Source: Amblyomma americanum (taxonomy: Eukaryota > Arthropoda > Arachnida > Ixodida > Ixodidae). From it: 64,000 nucleotides of DNA. The notes below the pieces were generated by a model that saw only the letters and a program-made list of their open reading frames with translations, was not told where the DNA came from and searched no databases. The DNA lies in NCBI RefSeq assembly GCF_052857255.1, contig NC_135505.1, forward strand, positions 22,714,769-22,778,768, given 5' to 3'. How positions within the stretch are numbered: the stretch's first letter is position 1; each line of letters opens with the position of its first letter. Both the position numbers and the translations under genes were made by a program. This document shows, one piece after another, positions 26,235 through 36,578 of the stretch.

Positions 26235-26938
26235 TGTTACGAGGTGGCAAGCCAAGGAGCAGGACGACATGATGACAGATGAAGATATGATTTAATGGCT
26301 CAGGGCCTAGCGCGAGCGCTCCGTCCCGCGCCACTGCCCTCTTCTGCGTCTTCCTAACATGACCCTTGTCCACCGAGCGATTGTCTCAATCGATTGCGTA
26401 AATTCTGAATGGCAAGGTGACGATGAGCATCGCTAGAAAGGATATAAGAAGATGAAAGGCTTGTTACCAAGACGAAGAGGATGATCTGATGAACGGTTGC
26501 CCCCGGAGACTCAGGTCCAGCGGTCGGTCGCCTGCAGCCAAAGGTCAAGGTTTAAGAACTAGCCGCACAGCTTGGGCAGGGGTGCCGTCTTGGTTCGGGT
26601 CGTCGTCGGGTCATACTGCGTCTGGTCCCGGTCGTCGTGTCTTGGGGCTGGGGACGGGGCGGGGGAAAGCGGCTGGTCGATTCTGGTCAGATCGAGCTGA
26701 GGTTGAGCCGCGCGGCGGAGTACAGGTCCCCTCGGCCGATGACGAAGGCGAGCAGAAGGCGACGATGCTCCAGGGACCAGGATGACGATACGTACCCCGC
26801 ACCTCGCGCCAAATGTTACGAGGTGGCAAGCCAAGGGATGGGACGACATGATGACAGATGAAGATATGATTTAATGGCTCAGGGCCTAGCGCGAGCTCTC
26901 CGTCCCGCGCCACTGCCCTCTTCTTCGTCTTCCTAACA
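26235..26938 (-). mobile_element. TRIM-like miniature LTR retrotransposon, copy 1
   Basis: Two 125-bp LTRs (26235-26359 and 26814-26938), both starting TGTTACGAGGTGGCAAGCCA and ending TTCCTAACA, enclose 454 bp without coding capacity. A 4-bp target duplication ATAT lies at 26231-26234 and 26939-26942. On the minus strand the base run next to the right LTR reads TTTGGCGCGAGGTGCGGGG, a plausible primer-binding site, which suggests minus orientation. The LTRs differ at a few positions, so the insertion is not very recent. Confidence 0.85.
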
Positions 26939-27449
26939 ATATTTAAAGTGTGTGAAACGGGTGTACTTTTTTGCAGAGAGAAGCATACATTTAGTTTTGG
27001 GTGTGCTTATTTCAATTCTTAATAATAGTCCACCTGTGAAGCTGTGATAACATACGATTCACTGTCATTTCAATTTCAATAGGTGTTCTAGCCGCAAAAA
27101 ACAGTGTAGTGTCCCCTGCATCATCAGCTACTTGACATTGAGGTAGGCAGTGCTGAATATCATTCAGAATATAAGAAACAACAAGGAGCCTAATGCACTA
27201 CCTTGACATACCGCTGTAGTAACTTATTTTAGACAGGAAGATGAGTCATTAATTTTCACAAATTGTTTGTGGTTCACTAGGTATGTCTTCACTAAATGAG
27301 GGTAACACTACGTATTCCATAAAACTAACTTTTTCAGCAGAATGGTGTGATCTACTCAGCCTTAGATAAATCGAGATATGCAGCTGGTGTCCCAAGTTGC
27401 TTTCAGTATTATTAATTGTAATCTCCTTTTGGGAGACTAGTGCTGCCTC

Positions 27450-29175
27450 TCAGATGATCGATGTCCGCAAAGCATTAGACGAACCACGTACACGGGAGGA
27501 ACAAAAGGACTGGCGCAACACTAAGAACTATTTTATTCTCAAACCAACGCATGTAGTACATTTTTTTTACATTTTACATTTTATACGCATATATATACAT
27601 GCATATATATGCATTTTTTTGGTTTTTGGCAGCACTTCGTAAGCCAATTCCTGCAGAAAAAGGTGAATTTGTTAGCGGTAAATGACCCGTTCAGAACCAA
27701 AAAATCCGATGATGTTGTGCAGTTTTTGCTGGACAATGAAAATATTGGTTATGCTTTTTTTAGTGGATGTAGAACATTAGTCCTACTCAGTGCTCAGCAT
27801 GAACTTTTGAGTGCGGTAAAATCATGCATTGAAGAAAACGATGTAATTTCGTTCCAGAATGCTGCCGGACTTTCCATGGGGAATTTTTAAAATCTGCTGG
27901 AACACTACCTTAAGGTCACTTTTATTGTTTTTAATGACCAGCCATTTCTACCGCGGAATGGCATTTGTAATGGTTCATGTGTTGCTCCTGTGCTCTGCGA
28001 TATAGTTTTAGCTTGTATTGACCGTTCTTTAGAAAATGTTTTCAAAGCATGGAAGATTTTAAAGGTTTTTAGGTACGTTGACGACTTTTTAGTGGTTTTA
28101 AAGGCTGACTCTTCCCAGGAGGATACGATTAATGAAGGTTGACGTGATTTTATGCAATACAGACAAGGTCTTGTTTTTACCCACGAAGTACCCCACAGGA
28201 ATGTTTTGCAGTTTTTAGACATCCAGCTTGAGGTCTGTGAACGCCATACTTGCTGGGAATACCTACCACGAGCAAAGAAGGAACTCTTGCCTTTTAAGTC
28301 TGCTCACTCAAAGATCGTGAAAAGGGGCATAGCATCTTCATGTATAGAATCGGCCCTCAGAATATCGTGCGTGCATAAAATGCAAGCACATTTTGATAAT
28401 CAGGTGTGCCGGCTTTTGGCAGCAGGCTACCCTGTGCCCCTTTTGACAGCTGTGGCTGAGGCCCTGATCCGGAAGGCTAAAACCAGAGTGCCAAAGAAGA
28501 GGGCGGCCGAATATGAAACTTGCAGGCCAGTGGTGAGGCCTTACCTACATAAGGTCTCCTACCAACTCAAGAGAGTGGCTAGCAGGCATGGTGTCCCTCT
28601 GGCGTTTTCTGCACCGAACAAGCTTTCCAAGTTGTGCTCCCGCACGTGTGGCGATGGAAGGTATGGCTGCCAAATCAGGCATGGGACAACCTTCGTCCCT
28701 TGTACCACCAGAGTCATGTATGCTTTCCCACTCTCGTGTGGAAAGACGCACATCGGGCAAACACGGCGCTGCATAAGTGAGCCACTCAGGGAGCATGTGC
28801 TAAATGTAAGGAACAAAAGTGACACACCTTGTGTCGCACATTATTACCTGCAGCAATTGTGCACCACGATTCCAAGAAACGGTGATTCTGGGCAGGAGCA
28901 GAAACGAACACGCGCGGCTGGCCCTCGAAACATTCCATATTAAGAAAAAAGCTGACGGATGTGTCAGCGATACTTCCATATCACTTTACTCAGCCGAATT
29001 GAAGTTTTTGTGCTCGCGTGGTCAGTAATCTCACATGACTGGAATTTTTTTGTTCGCTTGCGCAGGTGTGGAAAAATGTATACAAAGTTTCTCCCGTGTG
29101 CGTGGTTCGTCTAATGTTTTGCGCACATCGATCATCTGTGTTTCTTCGTGCACAAACTAGGCCTAACAGAAGTGT
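27450..29175 (+). mobile_element. Penelope-like element (PLE) with RT and GIY-YIG, decayed
   Basis: The + strand encodes a PLE reverse transcriptase core with VFRYVDDFLVVL (YVDD active site), then LQFLDIQL. An open frame of 263 codons (28152-28943) runs to the GIY-YIG endonuclease (VMYAFPLSCGKTHIGQTRRC followed by REH). A stop after SMGNF and further shifts disable it. Arms near 27452-27500 and 29075-29141 are inverted copies of each other. The right end (TGCACAAACTAGGC, then AAGTGTTA) resembles the right end of the PLE at 50320-51318. Confidence 0.8.
28152..28943 (+). pseudogene. PLE protein fragment: RT C-terminal part, connector and GIY-YIG domain
   Basis: 263 codons stay open from just after the YVDD motif, in a shifted frame, into the GIY-YIG endonuclease. 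Conserved pieces are FTHEVPHRNVLQFLDIQL, a basic connector (AKTRVPKKRAAEY), and the nuclease segment SCGKTHIGQT-R-R-C. The frame breaks shortly after, and the C-terminal piece (RLALETFHIKK) continues in another frame near 28900-28950. Known PLE nucleases nick target DNA to prime reverse transcription. This copy cannot make an intact protein. Confidence 0.7.
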
Positions 29176-31707
29176 TATTTTAGTGCTGTCTGTGTCGATC
29201 TTTACTTTCGAAACACGTGTTGGCATTCTGTCAGCAGATTAAAACGTTCCGTATAGAAAGACAACTTAGAGGGAGGAATTTTCTCACAGGCATTTGAAAA
29301 ATTAGATAATATCGATATAGGCCTGTAGTTACCAATCACGTGCTTGTCTCCGCCTTTAAATGTCAGCCAACTTTGGCAGTCTGCATCAAGAAGCTTTTTG
29401 ACGTTTGTAATAGGACCTCGCCTACCGATTTTAGGAATCGTTTTTGCAACATTTGTTAGGTAGCCACTGAATGCATTCGCTACTGACGCACCATGGAACC
29501 GCTTATCTCCGAGCGTAATTTCTTTCAGTTCATTTTTACCTTCATAAGAACGCAAAATGTTGTTTATAGTCTTCCACAGCCATTTGATGACTCTTCAGAG
29601 CGTACTCTAAGAGTTGATTAGAGTACTGATGTTTCGCTTTTCTTGACGAAACCATTCGGTTTATTTCTTTATGTCTTGAAATGCTTAAACTAGGCGCTAT
29701 CCTTGGATTTGATGAGTTTGTTGTATATTGGTGTTTAATTTCATTCATTTTCAGTAATATATTTGAAAGCGATGGTTTTCTTGCCTTCCTGCTGTTCCTG
29801 ATGAATTCATAAGGGAAGTGGTCATTGTAAATACGACAGAAGGTCTCAAGAAAAAACCGCACAGGTGGCATCAGGTGAACCGCTTTCATAGGCCTCCAGA
29901 CAGTCAGTACTCCCAATCGACTGTTTAAATGACCCAAGCTGTTGCAACCTAATCGCACGCCTACGAAACTTTTTTGCTGACGTACATAAAATTTGAAGAC
30001 TTTTCTAGGGAGAAAAAATATGGCAAAGTGGTCACTGGTGTCACATGTGATCGCTCCTGACAGACCTATCTGGTCGGGTAAACAATTCGATATAAAGTAT
30101 TCTAAAAATGCGGAACTCGTATCCTTTTCCTCGTGGGGCGATTTGAAATGTATTCAAAACCACTCGATGCTATCACAAAAAGGAGTTCGTTACAGACATT
30201 TCAGGTACCTAATAAATCTTTGTTCAGGTCACTTCCCAGAAAAAGCACATACTTGTTATCAATGGCATAGCTGAAAACTTTCTCTAGTGCATAAAGAAAT
30301 ATAGGAACATTTCTAGGCGGAGGGCGATATAGCACAGCAAATATGTAGGACTCATACTGTACACAGAGCATTTCGAGGCACTCATTTAGCAGTTCATTCT
30401 GATATTACACACCAGTCAAGACAATCGTCCAGCAGCATGGAAACTCTTCTTCTTTTTACGTCTGGTCGGATAGAAAACTACTTGTTCATAACGGTAACAT
30501 AATCATAATGCATAAGAAAGGAGAGGCCAAAGACTTAAAAAATTACAGACCCATGAGCTTATTCCCCGTTGCCTGCAAGGTATTCACTAAGGCAGTCAAT
30601 AATAGAGTCAGGACAACCTTAGACTTCAACCAAACAAAGGATCAGGTAGGCTTTTGTAAAGGATACTTGACAGTAGACCGTGTCCATATTATCAATCAAG
30701 GGATAGAAAAATGCGCAGTATATAACCAATCCCTATATATAGCCTTCATTGATTACGAGAAATCATTTGACTCATTCGAAACCTCAGCAGTCATGCAGGG
30801 ATTGTGAGATCAGGGTGTAGGAGGGCTTTAAGTCAAAATACTGGTAGATATCAATAACGGCTGCAGAGCTACCATAGTCATTCATAAAGCCAGCAATAAA
30901 ATTCCATTAAGAAAGGGTGTCAGTCAGGGAGACACGATCTTGCCAATGCATTTACCGCCTATTTGCAGGAGGTTTTCAGAGGCCTGTATTGGGGACAGTT
31001 GGGGATAAGAGTTAATTGAGAATGCCTTAGTAATCTGCGACTCGCTGATTATATATTGCCTTGCTAAGTCATTCAGGAGATAATAATAATAAAACTTTAT
31101 TGCGCCAAATATTTAAAAAAATGCACAAAAATCCGGCCTGGCAAAACCTCATAGGGCTTGAGTGGCAGCGCCCGACAGGCAGCGGAACCGCGCAGACATA
31201 CACACAGGCATAAACGCACATTAAAAATTACGGAACATCAAATTAGTACAGTGGCAAAATGGAAATAGAAAACTCATGTCACACACAAAAAAATCTCATA
31301 AGAGTAAATTGCAAGGAAGGAAATCCAAAATGGTGTGACAATACCTCAGATCAGTGCAAAAATACAGCAGTAACCAATGAAATCACAGGATTTACTTGAG
31401 AGGTGGTAAAGCATATGTGTGCAACTTCATAAACCCACTAATTAGTGTATCGCAGTTTCTTTTAATTTTGTATTTAGTTTTTGCCCGGCGACAGTCGGAG
31501 GTAACCTGTTAACGTAAAAGGGAACGTAATAATTCCTTACTCGCTTTCCATATCTTGTAGACCGTCGGAGAATACAAAAAGGTTCCTTCGGTCGAAGAGA
31601 TCGTGTGGAAACATACGGAATCTTATAGTCACTAAACCAAAAATGTTTCAGGATATTCGTTTCCATCTAAAGGCGATCAAAATCAGGTAGCGAAAATACC
31701 TTAAAGA

Positions 31708-31827
31708 TTCATGTTTAACTGCGCAAAAAAACACGAGGACAGAGAACAAGAAGGCACGATACGGTTAGTTTTTTTTTTGCGCATTTAAACATGAATCCCT
31801 CAAACTCGCCCAGTTTTCCGTTATTAT
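31708..31827. mobile_element. Short foldback insertion with 11-bp target duplication
   Basis: It is flanked by TACCTTAAAGA at 31697-31707 and 31828-31838. Near-perfect inverted arms (TTCATGTTTAACTGCGCAAA at the left and TTTGCGCATTTAAACATGAA at the right) enclose a purine-rich loop with GAAGGCACGAT. After the right arm comes CTCAAACTCGCCCAG, like the end of the PLE at 51296-51310. No coding capacity. Confidence 0.75.
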
Positions 31828-31839
31828 TACCTTAAAGAA

Positions 31840-32432
31840 TGTGGGGGTTGAATTGGGGAGATAAGTACGTTCTCCCCACTCAATCGCGGCTGACACGGTT
31901 CAAAGCCGCCCGGACCCCACCCCGGGATCGCGTACGCTACCGAGCGCTCGCCGAACACGGCGGGCCTTGCTCTGGGGGAACAAAGGAACGACACATTGGC
32001 TGACACAAACAGGCATTTATTGTTACAGAAACAATAACGCCAGCTAGCAACAAGGTACGCTAATGAATCGAGGTCGTCCGACTCACCAGCAAGGTCCCGA
32101 GCGAATGTTCGCCCGCGCTAGGGCAAGAGATATAAACTCCGCAGTCCGGACGGGACGAGTACGGGAGCCTGTTTCCCCGTTGGTTCTTCGCCCCGCCGGC
32201 GAAGAGCGGAGCCGCGAGCGACGCGTCCGCTTGCGCCGACCATCCCCGCCGAAGCCCCCCTGCCCCCTCTCCCGCGCGCGGGCTTTGGCAGTCTCCGCGC
32301 AGCGATGCTGGCGCCCTCTCTTGCCAGTTAATGTAACTCACAAGGGATTGCGCTCAGCCTCGAGGTGAGACCGACGCTGCACGGTGCCTCGCGGGAAAGC
32401 AAACTCAGGGGGCTGCAGGGCAGGTCCCCGCA
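31840..32432 (-). mobile_element. Solo LTR, copy 1
   Basis: This 593-bp repeat begins TGTGGGGGTTGAATTGGGGA and ends GCAGGTCCCCGCA. It is the same family as 61327-61908. On the minus strand it carries CAATAAATGCC, a polyadenylation signal, so minus orientation is likely. The flanks AGAA and AGAC may be a mutated 4-bp target duplication. GC-rich, with no internal region. Confidence 0.8.
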
Positions 32433-32439
32433 AGACATC

Positions 32440-32803
32440 ATAATTGGAGTGAAGGCCTAAATCATAGCCAATATTTTTAAACAATCTAATTATTTTTGTT
32501 TTAAGTACAGCTTTTTTCCTCGTGTTATTAAAGAATGGGACATGCTGCCTGATTCTGTTGTAAATATTAACTCCCTCGATGCCTTTCTAGAATGCCTGAA
32601 ATCTCACCTGGACCGTAGTACACCAATGTAATAGTTCTGCCTCAGCACATGCGTTTTCTTTACTGTTTCATTTTTCCTTAATGTCTTTTGTGTCGATGTC
32701 GTAGTTGTGTAATGTACCTTGTTTTGAATATGTATTTATAAGACTTTCCACTCCTGTAATAGCCTGAGAAAGGGTGACAGTATCAATAAATGAATGAATG
32801 AAT
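32440..32803 (+). mobile_element. CR1-like LINE 3' tail
   Basis: It encodes the C-terminal motif YSFFPRVIKEWDMLPDSVV (family F-F-P-R-T-I-x-x-W-N-x-L-P) and ends in AATAAATGAATGAATGAATT. It is inserted in opposite orientation inside the minus-strand CR1. Confidence 0.75.
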
Positions 32804-34988
32804 TAACAAAGATCGTAGAGTTGATCCTGTACTTCCAACGGACTTCACTGTGACCCTAAATAGTTATGCCGTAACGCAGTACGCTATAACTAAGAACGTT
32901 TACAATAACTTTGCGTATTGAAAGCGGCATGCAGTACCAAATGTAAGCACACAGGGGACGGTTCGGAGCTTTTTACAAACATGAGATAAGTGATCATTCC
33001 ATGAAAGAGCACTGTCAAAGTATACTCTTAAATATTTCACTGTAGTTGTATACCTCAGGGGTACAGATTGACATTGAGAACAATCAGATCCGTGCAAGAA
33101 CAGCTGATGGTTTAAATCTACCTTCTTCATCAGGCTGTGAAAGCATATAACTTGAGTCTTAGAGCTGTTAACTTTGATAAGGTTGTGTGAGAACCAGTTC
33201 ATAGCAATAGTTGCTACATCTTGAAGAGAAGAAAGTGAGTCAGAGTAGTTCGGCGACTGGGATGCGAAGACCGTATCGTCAGCCTACTGATATAGGCATA
33301 CAGGCAGTGTTTAAAAGGTCATTCACGTAGACGTTAAATAACAGGGGAATAATCATGGAACCTTGAGGAACACCAGCTTTTATTAGCAAAGAAGCGCTCT
33401 TTGCCCGCCCAATCGAGACGTATTGCGTTCTCTGCTGTAAAATTTTTTTCAAAAGCGAAATAAGCACTCCACGGAAGCTTAACCTGGACAGTTTACACTA
33501 ACACATTGTAACACACGCTGTCAAAAGCTTTGCTGACATCCAGAAACAGTGCACACACTACTTGGTTACGTTCAAAAGCTTGATTTAACATGCCAGAAAA
33601 AATCCTCCAAAAGCATTTCCGTCCCCTTACACCATACAACATCATACTGACAAAGTGAGAGGATTTTTGCTTATATGTAAAAAACTTGTCATTTTAAACA
33701 GCAGAGGTTTTTTCTAATATTTGGGTAAAACAGGGCAAGACTGAAATAGAACGATAATTCTCATACCTATTATGTGCACCACCTTTGTGAATTCGGGCAA
33801 TTATTGCAGCTTTCATGTTGACCGCGGGATCATGCCTCTTGAGATGATGCTATTGAACAGCGATAGCAACACGAGTTTAAGTACGTTGAACAAGGTTCAC
33901 AGATCATCAACTGAAATGCCATCTATTCCCACAGATCTATTGCGTTAAGACCGAAAATAATTGAACTTAGCTCATCCTCACTTAGCAAGGGTGAGTGTGC
34001 AGATTAGAGTGTGCTGTGCTTGAGAGTACCAAATAAGGGATGCTGTTGCACACTACCCGAAACTTGGGAGAAAAACTTGTTGAATTCATTAGCTATTTTT
34101 TTTTCATCAGTGCCCGAAATACGACACAAAATCTTTTCCGTAATTGCCACGCCTTTTGACCTCTTACATTATTAATCAAAGACCACGTTTTTATAGTATC
34201 TGAGCCTGCATTCTTAAAATTGTTAATGTACTCGTTTAGCCCGACGAATCATTGCATTTACTTTTTTCTTGCAACCTTAAACTTTGAACTGAAAAACAAG
34301 ATCAGTGAGTTAGACAGGCAGAGCAGAACAGTGGGACCAAAAATTCATACGCAGAAAGCCAAATAATGTTAAAACGCAACAACAGTTTACAGTTGGTAGC
34401 CAGGGGCTGGAAGAGGTAAGGGATTACGTCTGCTTAGGGAAGATAGTGACCACAGATATGAATCAAGAGAGGGAAATAACTAGAAGATTAAGACTGGGGT
34501 GGAGCGCATTTGGGAGGTTCCTTCAGATCATGGACGGCAGTTTGCCAATATCCCTCAAGAGAAAAGTATACAACAGCTGTATCTTATCGGTACTCACCTA
34601 TGGAGCAGAAACGTGTAGGCTAACGCTAAGGGTTCAGCTTAAGTTAAGAAGAACGCAGCGAGCTATGGGAAGAAAAATGATACGTCTAACGTTAAGAAAA
34701 CCGGAAGAGGGCAAAGTGGGTGAGGGAACAGACGTGGGTTAATGACATCCTAGTCGAAATCAAGAGGAAGAAATGGGCTTGGGCAGGGCATGCAACGCGA
34801 AGACAAGACAACCGGTGGTCCTTAAGCGTAACCGAGTGGATTCCAAGAGAAGGCAAGCGTAGCAGGGGGTCGCAGAAACTAAGGTGGGTGGATGAGATTA
34901 AGAAGTTTGCGGGGATACGGTGGCTGCAACTGTGAAAGGACAGGGTTAATTGCCCTGCAGTGGGCGTAGTCAGGCTGATGATGATGAT

Positions 34989-35364
34989 TTGGCATTCATA
35001 GCAAGGGAACGATGCCCAATTGGTATGAGTTGTTCTAGAGCCCTCTGACACCTTCGTGCTTCATAACCTACAGTGTTTCCCTGTCATGCATCAGCCAAAT
35101 GACAAGTGTCATGCCAGATGCCTCTCAGTACTCCATTGCTGTTGTATCTTCATATGGCCCCTCGCTTCATTATCGCGACATCTCTTCGCTCTTTTGCCCT
35201 GAAGTCTGCTCGTGGTTTTCGATATATTTCTGTCCTTCGTTTGCCCGTACTGCGAGATATTTTTATTCTGCCACTCTGGGTGCCCTATGGTCTTCCATTG
35301 TGAGCACCGCCTAGAAGAGTGCGCCGCCTACCGTGATGACTTGTTCCTACCCGTGCACACGCAG
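34989..35364. other. End of intron 11, nothing recognised
   Basis: No repeat recognised. A pyrimidine-rich stretch with TTGTTCCTACCCGTGCACAC leads to the exon 12 acceptor. Confidence 0.5.
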
Positions 35365-35548
35365 GCAGTACTCGAGGATGAGTGCCAACGAAAGCGCCGC
35401 CACATCGCACACTCGGCGCCGCACTTCGTCGATCCGCAGCACTGGCGAGAAGTTCGTCTGCATCAAGGGCAAACCAGACAGGACAGCAAAGGCGTCGATG
35501 GCTGCCAGAGCCAGGCTGACCGAGGCAGAGGGCGCCCAAGTGGGCTCG
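35365..35548 (+). CDS. ABCC1-like: ABCC exon 12: inter-domain linker (basic, Ser/Thr-rich)
   Basis: The acceptor GTGCACACGCAG ends at 35364 and the donor GTGAGC starts at 35549. The first base completes Arg (AG|G) from exon 11, and the exon ends in phase 0. The peptide is not membrane-like and is rich in Arg, Lys, Ser and Thr. The segment HTRRRTSSIRSTGEK looks like a basophilic (PKA/PKC-type) phosphorylation site. In MRP proteins this linker is the regulatory, phosphorylated segment before TMD2. It is less conserved than other exons; phase agreement, splice sites and the join to exon 13 (LTEAEGAQVGS then VKWWVYL) support it. Confidence 0.85.
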
Positions 35549-35784
35549 GTGAGCTGAAACACCCGATTTCGGCTAGCTGCACCGAGAGAAAAGAGCAACG
35601 GCAGGAGCCGACGTACACTTTTAAAGGCGCAGATACACGCGTTAAAATGCACTAGCCAGGATGCACCGTCCTTGCCACAAAGAAACTTTTACCATTTCCC
35701 GTGCTATCAGGACCATTTTCGCCATCCAGGCGAGGGTAGTGATGGGGCAGCTAAACGTCGTGCAGGGCATCCGCAGCGCTACCG

Positions 35785-35890
35785 TCTTGTCTCTATAGAA
35801 CACTCTGTCTCTATAGAGACTCTATAGAAAAAACCTACTAAAAGTGTCTGGGCATTAATCGACAGATTGTCTATAGACTGTCTATAAGTT
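35785..35890. repeat. Cluster of CTATAG palindromes
   Basis: Motifs TCTCTATAGA, GTCTCTATAGAGAC, TCTATAGA and TGTCTATAGACTGTCTATAAG recur within about 100 bases. The individual units are self-complementary, so the stretch can form several small hairpins. Origin unknown. Confidence 0.6.
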
Positions 35891-36230
35891 TTGTCAATAC
35901 AATGTCTTTGGATATCACTGACGGAAAGTATAGGCAGCCAATAGAGTGCGTAAAGAAATTTTTCTAAGGGTTAAGGCAGCCTGGTTACTTTTGGCGAAAA
36001 CGGCACATGACACACAATCTGCAAAGGAGAGGCCAAATTAAACACGAACTAGCTGACGTGCGCAAGCAACCGCTACCTTCATTCATCGGCGCTTTCCTTC
36101 GACACTGAATGTGATTTGCATAGAATTCCTTGTGTGCGATCGAAGCAAGGTGCAGTTAAACTGTTCGCGTTGTGGTTTTTGAACGCGCAGCAAATCTCGC
36201 GATGTCCAGGTGCGGCTACATCCGTCCTAA

Positions 36231-36450
36231 CCCGACTTTAAGGAAAACTGAGGAGAACCCTCCATACAATTTAAAATACTATCTTTTGGCTTTCTGTTTC
36301 TGTGTATAGACGTTTGTTTGGAAGCAAAATGTGTATTCATTGCCGAAAAATCCGGAGTTGGAAATGGTACATTTCTCTCGCCGTTCCATTAAAAATGCTG
36401 TCATGGATGATGACATCCAAATAACTATGGGCTCCGTGATTGGTGATTAG
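36231..36450 (+). repeat. Decayed end of the AGGGACACTGAGGAG element family
   Basis: TTTAAGGAAAACTGAGGAGA followed by ACCCT resembles the left TIR at 58421 (AGGGACACTGAGGAGAACCC). A similar AT-rich body and the words CTCCGTGATT (36434-36443) also occur near 58664. No right end seen. Confidence 0.4.
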
Positions 36451-36578
36451 AAGCGTTCTTTTTTTCTTTTCTAGCTTGCAAAAGCTCAGTTTCAAGCGGG
36501 TATGCGTTTTTGTCATTACGAAGCGCCACTCAGTTGCAGTAGGCCAACCTCAGCTTGTCATCGCAGTTCCTTTAATAT

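Larger units (their letters stand above)
25193..30470 (-). mobile_element. CR1-like LINE, nearly whole ORF2, split by two insertions
   Basis: Four minus-strand blocks lie in the correct order. The first, at 30470-30000, resembles an endonuclease C-terminal region. The second, at 29960-29176, covers the RT start (GNYRPISILSNFSNACEKI, then FNLLTECQHVFRK). The third, at 27400-26943, contains LDLSKA and, shifted, VDHTILLKKL, then the RT active-site block reading ADDAGDTT in shifted frames. The fourth, at 26230-25673, is the RT C-terminus (LVQSHILYCRLVWG). The 3' end at 25193 is a TTTGAAG-type tail. A TRIM element (26235-26938) and a PLE (about 27450-29175) separate the blocks. Confidence 0.75.
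31078..34285 (-). mobile_element. CR1-like LINE inside the RTE, itself interrupted
   Basis: The minus-strand RT includes LIKAGVPQGSMIIPLLFNVY (33467-33279) and MNWFSHNLIKVNSSKTQVI with YLRVYFDSALSWNDHL (33202-32900). Right of these, decayed sequence at 33480-34285 includes the D-V-S-K-A-F-D motif in shifted frames. The C-terminal segment RYGKRVRNYYVPFYVN is at 31666-31442. The 3' end at 31081 is GCAATAAAGTTTTATTATTA on the minus strand. It is the same family as 9110-10165. Between 32804 and 31697 sit later insertions. Confidence 0.75.
30490..34988 (+). mobile_element. RTE-type LINE split into two halves
   Basis: The left half (30490-31077) encodes the RT start (NYRPMSLFPVACKVFTKAV, then IAFIDYEKSFDS) and stops at AAGTCATTCAGGA. 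The right half (34286-34988) starts GAACTGAAAAACAAGATCAG and continues the same element through YNSCILSVLTYGAETC to the (TGA)n tail. In copy A these two sequences are adjacent (near 4995-5035). The 3.2 kb between them is therefore an insertion into this RTE. Confidence 0.8.
35549..36578. other. Intron 12 first part
   Basis: Contains a cluster of short palindromes built on CTATAGA (about 35785-35890) and a one-ended similarity to the TIR element at 58421 (36231-36260). Otherwise nothing recognised. Confidence 0.5.

Noticed and set aside
27397..27642. Open frame of 81 codons before the PLE as a separate gene
   Set aside because: It spans the LINE-PLE junction and an AT-rich (ATATAC) stretch, with no conserved motif.
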